From positions 372,001 through 436,000 of the forward strand of contig CAWJCM010000007.1 of assembly GCA_963841405.1 (NCBI GenBank): a DNA stretch of 64,000 nt. Direction: 5' to 3'. Origin of the DNA: DATBLE01 sp963841405. GTDB lineage: Bacteria; Actinomycetota; Thermoleophilia; Gaiellales; Gaiellaceae. Made by a program: the position numbers and the translations under genes. A model generated the notes under the pieces. The model made no database searches, was not told the DNA's origin, and worked only from the letters and a program-made list of their open reading frames with translations. The stretch's first letter is position 1. Every line of letters begins with the position of its first letter. Positions 15,927-24,150 of the stretch are shown piece after piece.

Positions 15927-17669
15927 TTAGCCGGGTAGGGCCTTCCCGTCGGCCATGACCACGACCCGGTCGGCGAGCGCACGGACGAGGCGCCGGTCGT
16001 GCTCCACGACCAGCAGCGAAAGGCCGTCTGCGCGGATCGACGCCAGGATCTCCAGCAGGCCGTCCACCTCCGTGCGTGCCGCCCCCGCGGAGGGCTCGTC
16101 CAGCAGCAGGAGTCGCGGACGGGCGGCGAGTGCGGCCGCGAGCATCAGGCGTCGCTGCTGGAAGCCGTCGAGCCGGGCTGCGGGAACGTCGGCGAGCTGC
16201 TCGAGCCGCACCGTCCGCAGCGCGTCGAGCGCGACAGCACGCAGCTCCCGTGCCTCGGCCCGGCTCTTCGGCGTGGACACCAGCGCGCGGAATGCCCCGC
16301 CGCAGCGGGCGTGGAGCGACGCCCCGACGATTGCGCTCTCGAGCGCGGTCAGGGTGCCGAAGGTGGCGATGCGCTGGAGCGTCCGGACGACGCCCGCCGA
16401 GGCGAGCTCGATCGGGCCGTGCCCCACGACCGACCGGCCGTCGAGCTCGATCTCGCCGGAGTCGAGCGGCAGGGCGCCCGCGAGCGCGCGGAGCGCCGTC
16501 GTCTTCCCGGAACCGTTGGCGCCGACGAGGGCGACCGTCTCGCCGCGGCCGACCTCGAGGTCGAAGCCGTCGAGCGCGCGCACGCCGCCGTAGTGCTTCG
16601 CCAGGCCGCGGGCCGAGAGAACGGCCGGAGCGGCCGTCGGTCGGCGCCCGCGTGCGGGCTCGGGCGGCACGACCGGCACGATCCGGGCGCGGAGCCGTTC
16701 GAGCAGCGGCGCTCCTTCCGGTCTCAGCGCGAGCACGACCAGCAGGAGGACGGCCGCGAACATCGGCTCGACCTCGGCAGCCGAGCCGGCCTGCAGGTGC
16801 GCCCAGAGGCGCGCCAGCAGGGCGATCGCGCCGAGAACCGCGACACCGACGATCCCGGAGACGGCATACGACGCGCCTCCGAGCAGCACCGCCGCGAGCA
16901 GCTTGAAGGAGACGACCGGGCCGAACGCGCCGGGGTCGGTGACGCCTGCGAGCTGGACGGCCAGCGAGCCGGCGAGGCCGCCCACCCCCGCCGATGCGAC
17001 GAACGCGCCGAGCAGCAACCGTTCGCCGCGGACGCCGAGGCTCGCGGCGGCGGCGGGCCGGTCACGCACCGCCCGCAGCCGGATGCCGGCCGGGCTTCGC
17101 CGGAGCGTCGCGACGGCGACGACGACCACGGCAGTCAGCGCGAGCGCGAGCTCGTAGTGCCCCGCCGTGCTCAGGCTCGAGTCGACGGCGTAGCCCTGCG
17201 AGCCGCCGGAGATGCCCGGGAACGCCTGCGCGCCGAGGAAGATCAACCAGGCCAGGATCCAGGTGCCGACCGCGAGGAAGAGCGAGTCCAGCCGCACGAC
17301 CGCGAGCCCGGCGACCAGACCGCCGACGAGCGAGGCGAGCACCGCGACGGGCACCGTTGCCTCGACCGGCCAGCCGGCCCTCGCAGCCAGCAGCCCGGTG
17401 GTCAGCGCGCCGATCGTCATGAACGCGCCCTGGGCGAGCGACGGCAGCCCGGCGAGGCCGACAGTCACCACCAGCCCGGTCGCCGAGAGCGCGAGGTACA
17501 ACCACGCGGCCAGCTCGTCGACGTCGACCCAGCCCGGCGCGATCCAGGGCACGGCACAGGCGAGCACGAACAGGCAGGCGAGCGCGGTGTGGATGCCCCG
17601 CCAGCCCGCCCTGGCCTCGCCGGCGGCATCCGCGAGAGCGGCCCCGGTCCTGCCGACGACGACGGTCAT
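15927..17669 (-). CDS. fused Liv-type ABC permease and ATPase (LivM-LivG)
   Basis: A 580-residue fusion. Residues 1 to about 315 form a LivM-like permease with eight or more helices and the LSLAQGAFMTIGA-type loop (LPSLAQGAFMTIGALTTGL). From about 345 an ATPase begins: ARGLAKHYGGVRALDGFDLEV, Walker A GANGSGKTT near 380-388, Walker B LLLLDEPSAG near 520 and the switch His in VVEHDRR. The signature reads LDGFQQRRL instead of LSGGQ, a substantial departure also common in LivG-like proteins where Gly/Gln vary. A separate LivF ATPase is not present. GTG-type junction with LivH upstream (4-base overlap). Confidence 0.87.
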   Translation of the reverse strand: MTVVVGRTGAALADAAGEARAGWRGIHTALACLFVLACAVPWIAPGWVDVDELAAWLYLALSATGLVVTVGLAGLPSLAQGAFMTIGALTTGLLAARAGWPVEATVPVAVLASLVGGLVAGLAVVRLDSLFLAVGTWILAWLIFLGAQAFPGISGGSQGYAVDSSLSTAGHYELALALTAVVVVAVATLRRSPAGIRLRAVRDRPAAAASLGVRGERLLLGAFVASAGVGGLAGSLAVQLAGVTDPGAFGPVVSFKLLAAVLLGGASYAVSGIVGVAVLGAIALLARLWAHLQAGSAAEVEPMFAAVLLLVVLALRPEGAPLLERLRARIVPVVPPEPARGRRPTAAPAVLSARGLAKHYGGVRALDGFDLEVGRGETVALVGANGSGKTTALRALAGALPLDSGEIELDGRSVVGHGPIELASAGVVRTLQRIATFGTLTALESAIVGASLHARCGGAFRALVSTPKSRAEARELRAVALDALRTVRLEQLADVPAARLDGFQQRRLMLAAALAARPRLLLLDEPSAGAARTEVDGLLEILASIRADGLSLLVVEHDRRLVRALADRVVVMADGKALPG

Positions 17670-18595
17670 TCGGCCTCGAGCGTCCGCACGCGGCCGCGCA
17701 GCGCCAGCAGCAGCAGCACGACGAGGATGGGGACGATCTCGCGGTAGGCGGGGCCGAGGCCGTGGCCGGAGATCGTGCCGCTGGCGATCCCCGCCTCGAC
17801 GACTCCGAGCACGAGTCCGGCGACGAAGGCCAACATGGGCGAGCGGAAGCCGACCGCCAGCGCAGCGACCAGCCCCTTGACCCCGAGCAGCATCCCGGTG
17901 GTCGCCGAGAACGGCCCGCTCGGGGCGGCCGCGATCGCGATCACGACCGCGACCGCCCCGACCAGCGCGAACGCAAGCCCGACGAACCGCTCGTACGGGA
18001 CGCCGACCACGGACGCGCCCTCTGCTTCCTGCTCGATCGCCTGCAGGCCCCGGCCGAACCGGGTGTGCCCGACCACGTAGTCGACCAGAAGCGCCAGCAC
18101 GACCCCGAGCCCGATCACGTACAGCGACCGCAGCTGGAAGGTCGCGCCCGCGACGGTGACGACCCCGTCCCGGCCGGCGTCATGGAACGGGATCGGGTCG
18201 GGGAACACGTACGCGGGTCGCGCGAAGACGACCGAGACGAAGCTCTGGATCGCGAAGGCGATCGCGACAGTCGCCGCCACCCAGCCGAGCGTCGAGCCCC
18301 GGCCGACCTGCGGCTGGATGATGCCGAACCAGGTGCCGGCGGTCAGAACCGGGACGACTGCGAGCGCCACCAGCAGGCCGAGCACGAACCGCCAGCTGGA
18401 CGCGGTCGCCTCCGTGACCGCTCCCTGGCCGGCGGTGACGAAGAGCGCGACGAACACCCCGAGCCCGACGAGGTCGCCGAGGGCGAAGTGGACGATGCCG
18501 GTGAGCCGGTAGACGAGCACGTAGCCGACCGCCAGCAGCCCGTACACGCTTCCCGCCGCCAGCCCCGAGAGGACGATCTGCAGCGAGAGGCTCAC
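17666..18595 (-). CDS. Liv-type ABC transporter permease (LivH)
   Basis: A 309-residue permease of the branched-chain amino acid transport family with about eight helices. It begins SLQIVLSGLAAGSVYGLLAVGYVLVYRLTGIVHFALGDLV, the family's characteristic opening, and carries RFGRGLQAIEQEAEGASVVGV, the cytoplasmic coupling loop (RA-x-QE-A type) that contacts the ATPase. It starts 16 bases after the TetR-family regulator and overlaps the LivM-LivG fusion by 4 bases, so regulator and transporter are one operon. Confidence 0.9.
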   Translation of the reverse strand: MSLSLQIVLSGLAAGSVYGLLAVGYVLVYRLTGIVHFALGDLVGLGVFVALFVTAGQGAVTEATASSWRFVLGLLVALAVVPVLTAGTWFGIIQPQVGRGSTLGWVAATVAIAFAIQSFVSVVFARPAYVFPDPIPFHDAGRDGVVTVAGATFQLRSLYVIGLGVVLALLVDYVVGHTRFGRGLQAIEQEAEGASVVGVPYERFVGLAFALVGAVAVVIAIAAAPSGPFSATTGMLLGVKGLVAALAVGFRSPMLAFVAGLVLGVVEAGIASGTISGHGLGPAYREIVPILVVLLLLALRGRVRTLEAE

Positions 18596-18611
18596 CGCGC
18601 GTGCCTACGAT

Positions 18612-19187
18612 CTACGCGGGCGTCGAGTAGCCGCGCATGCCGTCGACGAGCAGTGCGAGGAAGCGGTCTGCGAGCGCGTCGGTGTCCCGTCCAGGCTGGA
18701 GCCACGTGTACGCCCAGTTCGCCGCCGAGAGCAGCAGCAGGACCGAGGCGCCCTCGTCGAGGTCGCTGCGCAAGTCCCCGAGGTCGCGGCCTTCCCGGAG
18801 CAGCTCGCGGATCCGGTCCTCGTAGCGGTGGCGCTCGGCGACGAACCGGTCGCGGCGGTCGCCGTGCAGGTAGCGCCATTCCTGGACGAACACGGTGGCG
18901 GCGTCGAGCTGCTCGGCGACCACGCGGAGGTGGCCGCGCAGCGCGAGCCGGATCTTCTCGACCGGCGTGGCATCGTCCGGGATCGCATCCAGTGCTCCAT
19001 GGAAGGCCGCCGCTCCCTCCATCAACGTGTCGAAGAGCAGGTCCTCCTTCGAGGCGATGTGCGCGTACAGCGAGCCCTTCTGGACGCCGAGGGCCTCGGC
19101 GATGTCGCCGACCGACGTGCCGTGGTAGCCCTTCTCGGCGAAGAGGCGGGCGGCCTGGCGCGTCAGCTCCGAGCGGCGTTCCGACAT
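18612..19187 (-). CDS. paaR: TetR-family regulator, probable PaaR
   Basis: A 191-residue TetR/AcrR repressor. The helix-turn-helix is at about residues 8-55 (AARLFAEKGYHGTSVGDIAEALGVQKGSLYAHIASKEDLL); the C-terminal domain is of the acyl-CoA-responsive KstR2/PaaR type (VVAEQLDAATVFVQEWRYL, ANWAYTWLQPGRD). It is divergent from paaA across a 40-base gap containing an operator matching the PaaR consensus, and heads the Liv-type transporter operon. Known PaaR proteins are released from DNA by phenylacetyl-CoA, and this one is inferred to behave likewise and to regulate both directions and itself. Confidence 0.85.
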   Translation of the reverse strand: MSERRSELTRQAARLFAEKGYHGTSVGDIAEALGVQKGSLYAHIASKEDLLFDTLMEGAAAFHGALDAIPDDATPVEKIRLALRGHLRVVAEQLDAATVFVQEWRYLHGDRRDRFVAERHRYEDRIRELLREGRDLGDLRSDLDEGASVLLLLSAANWAYTWLQPGRDTDALADRFLALLVDGMRGYSTPA

Positions 19188-19189
19188 GC

Positions 19190-19205
19190 TACGGTCGGGA
19201 CACTA
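19190..19205. promoter_or_regulatory. divergent -10 elements of paaA and paaR
   Basis: TACGGT at 19190-19195 reads as a -10 box for rightward paaA transcription. TAGTGT on the opposite strand (19205-19200) reads as the -10 box for the regulator and overlaps the operator. No convincing -35 elements are visible, so these assignments are tentative. Confidence 0.4.
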
Positions 19206-19216
19206 ACGATCGTTCG
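19203..19216. promoter_or_regulatory. PaaR operator
   Basis: CTAACGATCGTTCG has a perfect 10-base palindrome (AACGATCGTT, 19205-19214) and agrees at every fixed position with the pseudopalindrome CNAACGNNCGTTNG that I recall as described for Thermus PaaR. It overlaps the regulator's -10 and lies just downstream of the likely paaA start point, so one bound repressor would block both promoters. Confidence 0.75.
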
Positions 19217-19227
19217 GTAGGAGAGTG

Positions 19228-20121
19228 ATGGACGAGCAGCAGTTCCTCGAGTACGTGCAGTCGGGCGGGCAGGTCGAGGCCGACGACTGGATGCCGGACG
19301 AGTACCGCTCCCGGCTGATCAAGTTCATCGAGATGCACGGCAACTCGGAGCTGATGGGCGTGCTGCCCGAGCGCGAGTGGATCCTGCGCGCGCCGACGCT
19401 CCAGCGGAAGCTCGCCCTGACGGCGAAGGTGCAGGACGAGGTCGGCCATTCGCAGCTGATCTACCGCGTGGTCGAGGACCTCGGCAAGCCGCGCGTGCAG
19501 TGCCTCGACGATCTCGTCGCCGGGAAGACGAAGTTCCACAACGTCTTCCACTACCCGACGAAGACGTGGGGCGACGTCGGCGTGATCGCCTGGCTGGTCG
19601 ACGCGGCCGCGATCATCTCACAGAAGGCGCTGCTCAAGTGCTCGTACGCGCCGTACGCGCGGATCATGAAGAAGATCTGCTGGGAGGAGTCGTTCCACAT
19701 CCTCCACGGCCGCGACGTCGTGCTGACGATGATGAACGGCACCGGCGAGCAGCGCGAGCTGGTGCAGGAGGCGGTGACACGCTGGTGGCCGCCGCTGATG
19801 CAGTTCCACGGCAACCCGATCCCGGCCGACGACGACCCCGTCGTGCAGTGGCGGATCAAGACGCAGGGGAACGAGGAGGCGCGGCAGCAGTTCCTCGACG
19901 GCTACGTGCCGCAGATCCGGGAGCTCGGCCTGACGGTGCCCGACCCGAAGCTGCGCAAGCGCGACGACGGCATCTGGGAGTACACCGAGCCGGACTGGGA
20001 CGAGCTCAGGTCGGTCGTCACCGGCCACGGCCCGAAGACGGCCGAGCGCCTCGAGTTCCGGCGGGTCTCGCGCGAGGAGACCGAGTGGGTGCGGTCGGTG
20101 ATGCTCGCAGAGGCGGCGTGA
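19228..20121 (+). CDS. paaA: phenylacetyl-CoA 1,2-epoxidase subunit PaaA
   Basis: A 297-residue catalytic subunit of the multicomponent monooxygenase that epoxidises the ring of phenylacetyl-CoA. Carboxylate-bridged di-iron ligands of the ferritin-like fold are visible: KVQDEVGHSQLIYRVVEDLG at about residues 68-87 (ExxH) and ICWEESFHILHGRD at about 150-163. The second Met (ATG 19228) is preferred over the adjoining GTG because the GGAG at 19220-19223 then has normal spacing. First gene of paaABCD; 4-base overlaps join the first three cistrons. Confidence 0.94.
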   Translation: MDEQQFLEYVQSGGQVEADDWMPDEYRSRLIKFIEMHGNSELMGVLPEREWILRAPTLQRKLALTAKVQDEVGHSQLIYRVVEDLGKPRVQCLDDLVAGKTKFHNVFHYPTKTWGDVGVIAWLVDAAAIISQKALLKCSYAPYARIMKKICWEESFHILHGRDVVLTMMNGTGEQRELVQEAVTRWWPPLMQFHGNPIPADDDPVVQWRIKTQGNEEARQQFLDGYVPQIRELGLTVPDPKLRKRDDGIWEYTEPDWDELRSVVTGHGPKTAERLEFRRVSREETEWVRSVMLAEAA

Positions 20122-20408
20122 TCTACGAGGTCTTCCGGCGGGAACGCAAGGGCGTGGCGTTCGAGCACGCCGGCTCGGTGGCCGCTCCCGACGAGGGCTT
20201 CGCCCGTGCGTACGCGCACGAGCAGTACGGCCGTCGGGGCGAGTCGTCGGCCCTGTGGGTCGTCCCCCGCGAGGCGGTCATCGAGGTCGATGACTTCGTC
20301 GACGAGCTGAACAGGAACTACCACCGGGTGGACGGGTATTCGCTGAAGGCGAAGCTGGCGGAGGCACGTGAGCGGGCCGCCTCCCGGGGAGGCGTCCCGC
20401 TCACATGA
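20118..20408 (+). CDS. paaB: phenylacetyl-CoA epoxidase subunit PaaB
   Basis: A 96-residue small subunit of the epoxidase, needed to bridge PaaAC heterodimers. The family pattern is visible: YEVFRRERKGVAFEHAGSVAAPDEGFARAYA, then RRGESSALWVVPREAVIEVDD. GTG start overlapping the paaA stop (GTGA) and ATGA overlap with paaC, so the three are translationally coupled. Normal length. Confidence 0.92.
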   Translation: MIYEVFRRERKGVAFEHAGSVAAPDEGFARAYAHEQYGRRGESSALWVVPREAVIEVDDFVDELNRNYHRVDGYSLKAKLAEARERAASRGGVPLT

Positions 20409-21094
20409 GTGGCTCTGCTCATCGGTCGGAGTCCCAAGAGGACTCCGACGCGCCGGTACGTCGACTTCTGCTTGAGATCGCCGACGACGAGCTCGTGCTC
20501 GGCTGGCGCGACTCGGAGTGGACGGGGATCGCGCCGGTGCTCGAGGAGGACGTCGCGTTCTCGTCGATCGCCCAGAACGAGATCGGCCACGCGCGGGCGA
20601 TCTACCAGCTGCTCGCCGACGATGCGGACGCGCTCGCGTTCGACCGCCCGCCGGAGGAGTACCGCTCGTCGCAGCTGGTCGAGCTGCGGTTCGTGCCCGA
20701 CTGGGCGCGTACGATCGCCCGGCGCGTGCTGTACGAGGCGGCCGACGAGCTCCGCCTGCGCAGGCTGATCGCATCCGACGATCCCGCCGTCGCCGGCCTG
20801 GCGGCGAAGATCGACCGCGAGGAGGCCTACCACCGCATGCACGCCGAGCTGTGGCACGAGCGGCTCCACGACGAGCCCCGCTACCTGGCCGCGGTGGACG
20901 AGCTCTTTCCGTACACGTTGGCCATGGCCGAACCGGACGATCACCAGGCGTTGATCGCCCAGTTCGAGCCGAAAAACATCCCAAGTAACACTGTGTTACA
21001 AGCTGATCGGCGCGGCGTTCACGCCGACGGCTGGGGGGAGCTCTGGAACGAGATGACCGAGGTGCGCCGCTCGGTCGCGGGGGCGGCGTGGTAA
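20405..21094 (+). CDS. paaC: phenylacetyl-CoA epoxidase subunit PaaC
   Basis: A 229-residue structural subunit of the epoxidase, homologous to PaaA but without a working di-iron site. It carries LADDELVLGWRDSEWTG-type opening (IADDELVLGWRDSEW), SIAQNEIGHARAIYQLLAD and REEAYHRMHAELWHERL. Near the C-terminus, about residues 189-212, sits an atypical stretch (FEPKNIPSNTVLQADRRGVH) before the usual GWGELWNEMTEVRR end. Its DNA is AT-richer than everything around it and contains a perfect palindrome (20985-20999), so it looks like a small in-frame insertion. Confidence 0.9.
   Translation: MSGSAHRSESQEDSDAPVRRLLLEIADDELVLGWRDSEWTGIAPVLEEDVAFSSIAQNEIGHARAIYQLLADDADALAFDRPPEEYRSSQLVELRFVPDWARTIARRVLYEAADELRLRRLIASDDPAVAGLAAKIDREEAYHRMHAELWHERLHDEPRYLAAVDELFPYTLAMAEPDDHQALIAQFEPKNIPSNTVLQADRRGVHADGWGELWNEMTEVRRSVAGAAW
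20985..20999. repeat. palindrome GTAACAC-T-GTGTTAC inside paaC
   Basis: Seven-base arms around one central T, in an AT-rich patch (about 20970-21005) foreign in composition to the surrounding gene. It belongs by design to the odd-length single-T/A-centre palindromes found at several other places in this window. Confidence 0.75.
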
Positions 21095-21573
21095 CCGCCG
21101 AGGCGGTCTGGTCGGCGCTCGCCGAGGTCGAGGACCCGGAGATCCCGGTGATCTCGCTGGTCGATCTCGGCGTCGTTCGCGACGTCCGCGTGGAGGGCGA
21201 GCGCGTCCACGTCGAGTTCACGCCCACGTTCCTGGGCTGCCCGGCGCTGGAGGTGATGCGCGACCGGATGACAAGGGCGATCGAGGAGCTCGGCGGCGAG
21301 GCGGAGGTCGAGGTGGTCGCGGACGACTCGTGGTCGACCGACCGGATCACGCCGGCCGGGCGCGAGAAGCTGCGCACCGCAGGGTTCGCCCCACCAGCGC
21401 CGCGCGAGGCGACGGCGCCGACGCTCGTGCAACTCCGGAGCCAGGTCTTCCGCTGCCCGTACTGCGGCTCGACCGAGACGAAGCTGGAGAACATCTTCGG
21501 CCCGACCCCGTGCCGCTCGATCCGCTACTGCGCGAGCTGCCGCCAGCCGTTCGAGCAGTTCAAGACGATCTAG
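21088..21573 (+). CDS. paaD: PaaD: SUF-type Fe-S assembly protein with zinc-ribbon tail
   Basis: A 161-residue protein needed for maturation of the epoxidase system. The N-terminal MIP18/SufT-like domain reads VEDPEIPVISLVDLGVVRDV and FTPTFLGCPALEVMRDRM; the C-terminal half, typical of PaaD, has the four-cysteine cluster CPYCGS...CRSIRYCASCRQPFEQFK. GTG start overlaps the paaC stop by 7 bases. The reductase gene paaE, which normally follows, and the ligase paaK are not in the window. Confidence 0.9.
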   Translation: MVTAEAVWSALAEVEDPEIPVISLVDLGVVRDVRVEGERVHVEFTPTFLGCPALEVMRDRMTRAIEELGGEAEVEVVADDSWSTDRITPAGREKLRTAGFAPPAPREATAPTLVQLRSQVFRCPYCGSTETKLENIFGPTPCRSIRYCASCRQPFEQFKTI

Positions 21574-21736
21574 TCGGACTACGCGCCGATCCCGCTCTCG
21601 ATGGGGGCCTGCGGATCGTCGGCCTCAGATTGGTGCCGGCGCCCCGGGCGATGCGTGCGCGAGCAGCTGCACCCCCGATCCGTCTCGCCCGGGAGTGCCC
21701 AGGTCGCCCCCCGCGGGTGTGCACCGATACCACCGA

Positions 21737-21770
21737 CTGATGCGGCTAGGCCTCCTCTCCGGCGCATCAG
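21737..21770. terminator. inverted repeat between convergent paaD and MMPL genes
   Basis: CTGATGCG (21737-21744) pairs with CGCATCAG (21763-21770) around an 18-base loop; the right arm includes the MMPL stop codon. It is the only stem-loop of note in 21574-21766, a stretch of about 190 bases without a gene. No U-tract is seen, so terminator function is a guess from position. Confidence 0.35.
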
Positions 21771-23926
21771 GAGTGGCCGAAGCGGACGTTGGGGAGGATG
21801 TGGTCGAGCCAGCGCGGGAGCGCCCAGGCGTGGCGGCCGAAGACGCGGAGAAGGGTCGGGATCAGGACGAGCCTGACGAGCATCGCGTCGAGTAGGACTG
21901 CGATTCCGAGGATGATGCCCATCTCTTTTGGCGGCAGGGGACCGGAGAGGGCGAAGGTGAAGAAGACGGCGATCATGACGGCGGCGGCGGCGAAGATCAC
22001 CCGGCCGGAGTGGGCGAGGCCGCCGATCATCGCCTCACGCGGGTCGCCGGTGCGGTCGTAGTGCTCCTTCGCAGAAGAGAGCAGGAAGACGGTGTAGTCC
22101 ATCGAGATCGCGAAGATCATGGCGAAGAAGAACACGGGCGCCCAGGCGTCGAGGAATCCCTGTGACTCGAAGCCGAGCAGTCCGGAGCCGTGGCCGTTCT
22201 GGAAGATCAGCCGGGCGATTCCGAAGGCCGCGCCAGTTGCGAGCAGGTTCGTGAGTACCCCGAGTGCCGCGATCAGCGGCGCCTGGAGAGCGACGAGCAG
22301 GAGCAGGAAGCCGAGCGCGAGTATCACTCCGATCACGAGGGGCGTTTTCGACGAGAGGGCTTGCTCGAGGTCGTGGTTCTCCGCCGCCGCCCCGCCGACG
22401 AGCGCGGTTGCGGGGAGCGCGGAACGGACACGGTCGATCGTGTGGCCGACCGTGGTGCTGGACGGATCGGCGTTCGGGACGCCCTGGACGAGCACCAGCC
22501 CGCCGCCTCCCCGTTGGACGGCCGAGACCGAGGCGATGCCGGGATCCGCCCGGACGATCCTCGACACGGCATCTGCATCCCTCTGCGGGGCGACGATCTG
22601 GAGCGCTCCGGGGGCGCCGACGCCGAACGCCTGCTGCACCTGTGTGTAGCCGACGCGCGAGGAGTCGTTCGCAGGGACGACCTTGATCGAAGGCATGCCC
22701 GTCTTCAGGCCGAGTATCGGTAGTGCGAGCAGAAGGAGCAAGAGGGTGGCGGCCGGCCCGAAGAGGTGCGGGTAGCGCCAGAGCCGCTCGCCCCAGCGGG
22801 CGAAACGGGCGGATCGGTGTTCCCCGGAATGAACCCAGCGGAGCGCGAGCGAGTCCACCTTCGGCCCGAGCTTCGCGAGCACCGTCGGCAGCAGCGTCAA
22901 GGTCGCTGCGAGCACGAAGACGACGCTGATCATGATCCCGAGGACCATCGAGCGGAAGGCCGGGCTCGGAACCAGCATCACCGCCGAGAGTGAGATCAGG
23001 ACAGTGGCACCCGAGAATAGGACAGCCTTCCCGGCTGTATCCATCGTCACCGCGACCGCTTCGCGCGGCTCGAGATCCGAGCCGAAGAAGGCGCCGCGGA
23101 ACCGGTGGACGATGAAAAGCGCGTAGTCGATACCGAGCGCGAGCGCGAACATCAGCGCGAAGTTCATCGCCCAGATCGAGATCTCGAAGCCGTGCGTGAG
23201 CAGGGCGAGCAGCCCGGCCGAGGAGACGAGGCCGAGGATCGTCAGCATCAGCGGCAGCCCGGCAGCGACCAGCGACCCGAACGCCAGCAGAAGGATGATC
23301 ATCGTCACCGGCCAGGAGAAGAGCTCGGACTTCATCATCGCTTTTCGGTTCGCGGTGTTGAAGTCGCTCCACATTCCGGACGCGCCGGTCAGCGAGACAC
23401 TGACGTCGTTCATTCCGAGCGCACGCAACTTGCCCTTCAGCGTGTCGGCGGCCGCGACCATCGCGGTCGGGTCGCCCTTCGCGCCGGCGGTGACGATTGC
23501 CGTATGCCGGTCGGGGGAGATCGATGCGCCGGGCCGGGGCCCGACAACGGAGGCGACCTCGTGATTCGTCCGCAGCGTCCCCTCGACCGCCGAGATCGTC
23601 GATCGGAAGTCGGTCTCGCTCACGGTCTGGCTCGATGAGTGCACGACGACCATCAGGGCCGAACTGGAGAGACCCGCAAAGTTGGTCTGGATCAACTTTC
23701 TCGCTTGCACCGACTCGGAGCCGTTCGCCTGCCAGCCGGCGCCGGAGAGAGCCGATTCCACCTTCGGAGCGAAGAAGCCGAGGCCGATCGCGACCATCAC
23801 CCACGCAACCGCGACGACGCGGCCGTGGTCAACGGTCCAGCGGCCGAGCCGGCCGACGGGGCCCACCGACTCCAGATGCTCGCGGCCCTTAGGGCCGATG
23901 CGCGTCGACGACGCGACCGCGCTCAC
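21767..23926 (-). CDS. MMPL/RND-family transporter
   Basis: A 719-residue exporter of the MmpL/YdfJ type with two repeats, each of one N-terminal helix, a large extracytoplasmic loop and five helices. Landmarks include VDHGRVVAVAWVMVAIGLGFFAP, ALALGIDYALFIVHRFR in repeat 1 and AISMDYTVFLLSSAKEHYDRTGDPREAM in repeat 2; these Asp-Tyr pairs are the proton-relay positions. The GTG start overlaps the OsmC-like stop (GTGA). Position behind ArsR, thioredoxin and OsmC-like genes suggests a role in thiol or oxidant stress; the exported compound is unknown. Confidence 0.88.
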   Translation of the reverse strand: MSAVASSTRIGPKGREHLESVGPVGRLGRWTVDHGRVVAVAWVMVAIGLGFFAPKVESALSGAGWQANGSESVQARKLIQTNFAGLSSSALMVVVHSSSQTVSETDFRSTISAVEGTLRTNHEVASVVGPRPGASISPDRHTAIVTAGAKGDPTAMVAAADTLKGKLRALGMNDVSVSLTGASGMWSDFNTANRKAMMKSELFSWPVTMIILLLAFGSLVAAGLPLMLTILGLVSSAGLLALLTHGFEISIWAMNFALMFALALGIDYALFIVHRFRGAFFGSDLEPREAVAVTMDTAGKAVLFSGATVLISLSAVMLVPSPAFRSMVLGIMISVVFVLAATLTLLPTVLAKLGPKVDSLALRWVHSGEHRSARFARWGERLWRYPHLFGPAATLLLLLLALPILGLKTGMPSIKVVPANDSSRVGYTQVQQAFGVGAPGALQIVAPQRDADAVSRIVRADPGIASVSAVQRGGGGLVLVQGVPNADPSSTTVGHTIDRVRSALPATALVGGAAAENHDLEQALSSKTPLVIGVILALGFLLLLVALQAPLIAALGVLTNLLATGAAFGIARLIFQNGHGSGLLGFESQGFLDAWAPVFFFAMIFAISMDYTVFLLSSAKEHYDRTGDPREAMIGGLAHSGRVIFAAAAVMIAVFFTFALSGPLPPKEMGIILGIAVLLDAMLVRLVLIPTLLRVFGRHAWALPRWLDHILPNVRFGHS

Positions 23927-24150
23927 GAGATCTCGACGGTGACTTGGGCGAGATTCCAGTCTTTCGGTCGCACGTAGAGGGTGGTGGAGACGCAGGCCGC
24001 AAGTGCGGCGGGGAGGAGTTCGTCTGGTGAGGCGCTGCCCTCGCCGCCTACAGCTTCGGGTTCGTCGGCGATCAGGCCGTGCTTGCCGTCGATCACGATC
24101 TCCTGGCGCAGGGTGCCGGGGATGGAGCGGGATCTGGCCGTCAGGCTCAT
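23923..24150 (-). CDS. OsmC-like protein, truncated
   Basis: Only 75 residues, about half of a normal OsmC/Ohr domain (around 140). What is present matches the N-terminal half: RQEIVIDGKHGLIADEPEAVGGEGSASPDELLPAALAACVSTTLYV, including the AxxxCxS peroxidatic-Cys region, then it stops at QVTVEIS where the second beta sheet and the second catalytic Cys should follow. The next frame is the MMPL transporter, not a shifted OsmC remainder. It starts within the thioredoxin stop (ATGA). Either a degraded gene kept for coupling or a genuinely short variant. Confidence 0.72.
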   Translation of the reverse strand: MSLTARSRSIPGTLRQEIVIDGKHGLIADEPEAVGGEGSASPDELLPAALAACVSTTLYVRPKDWNLAQVTVEIS

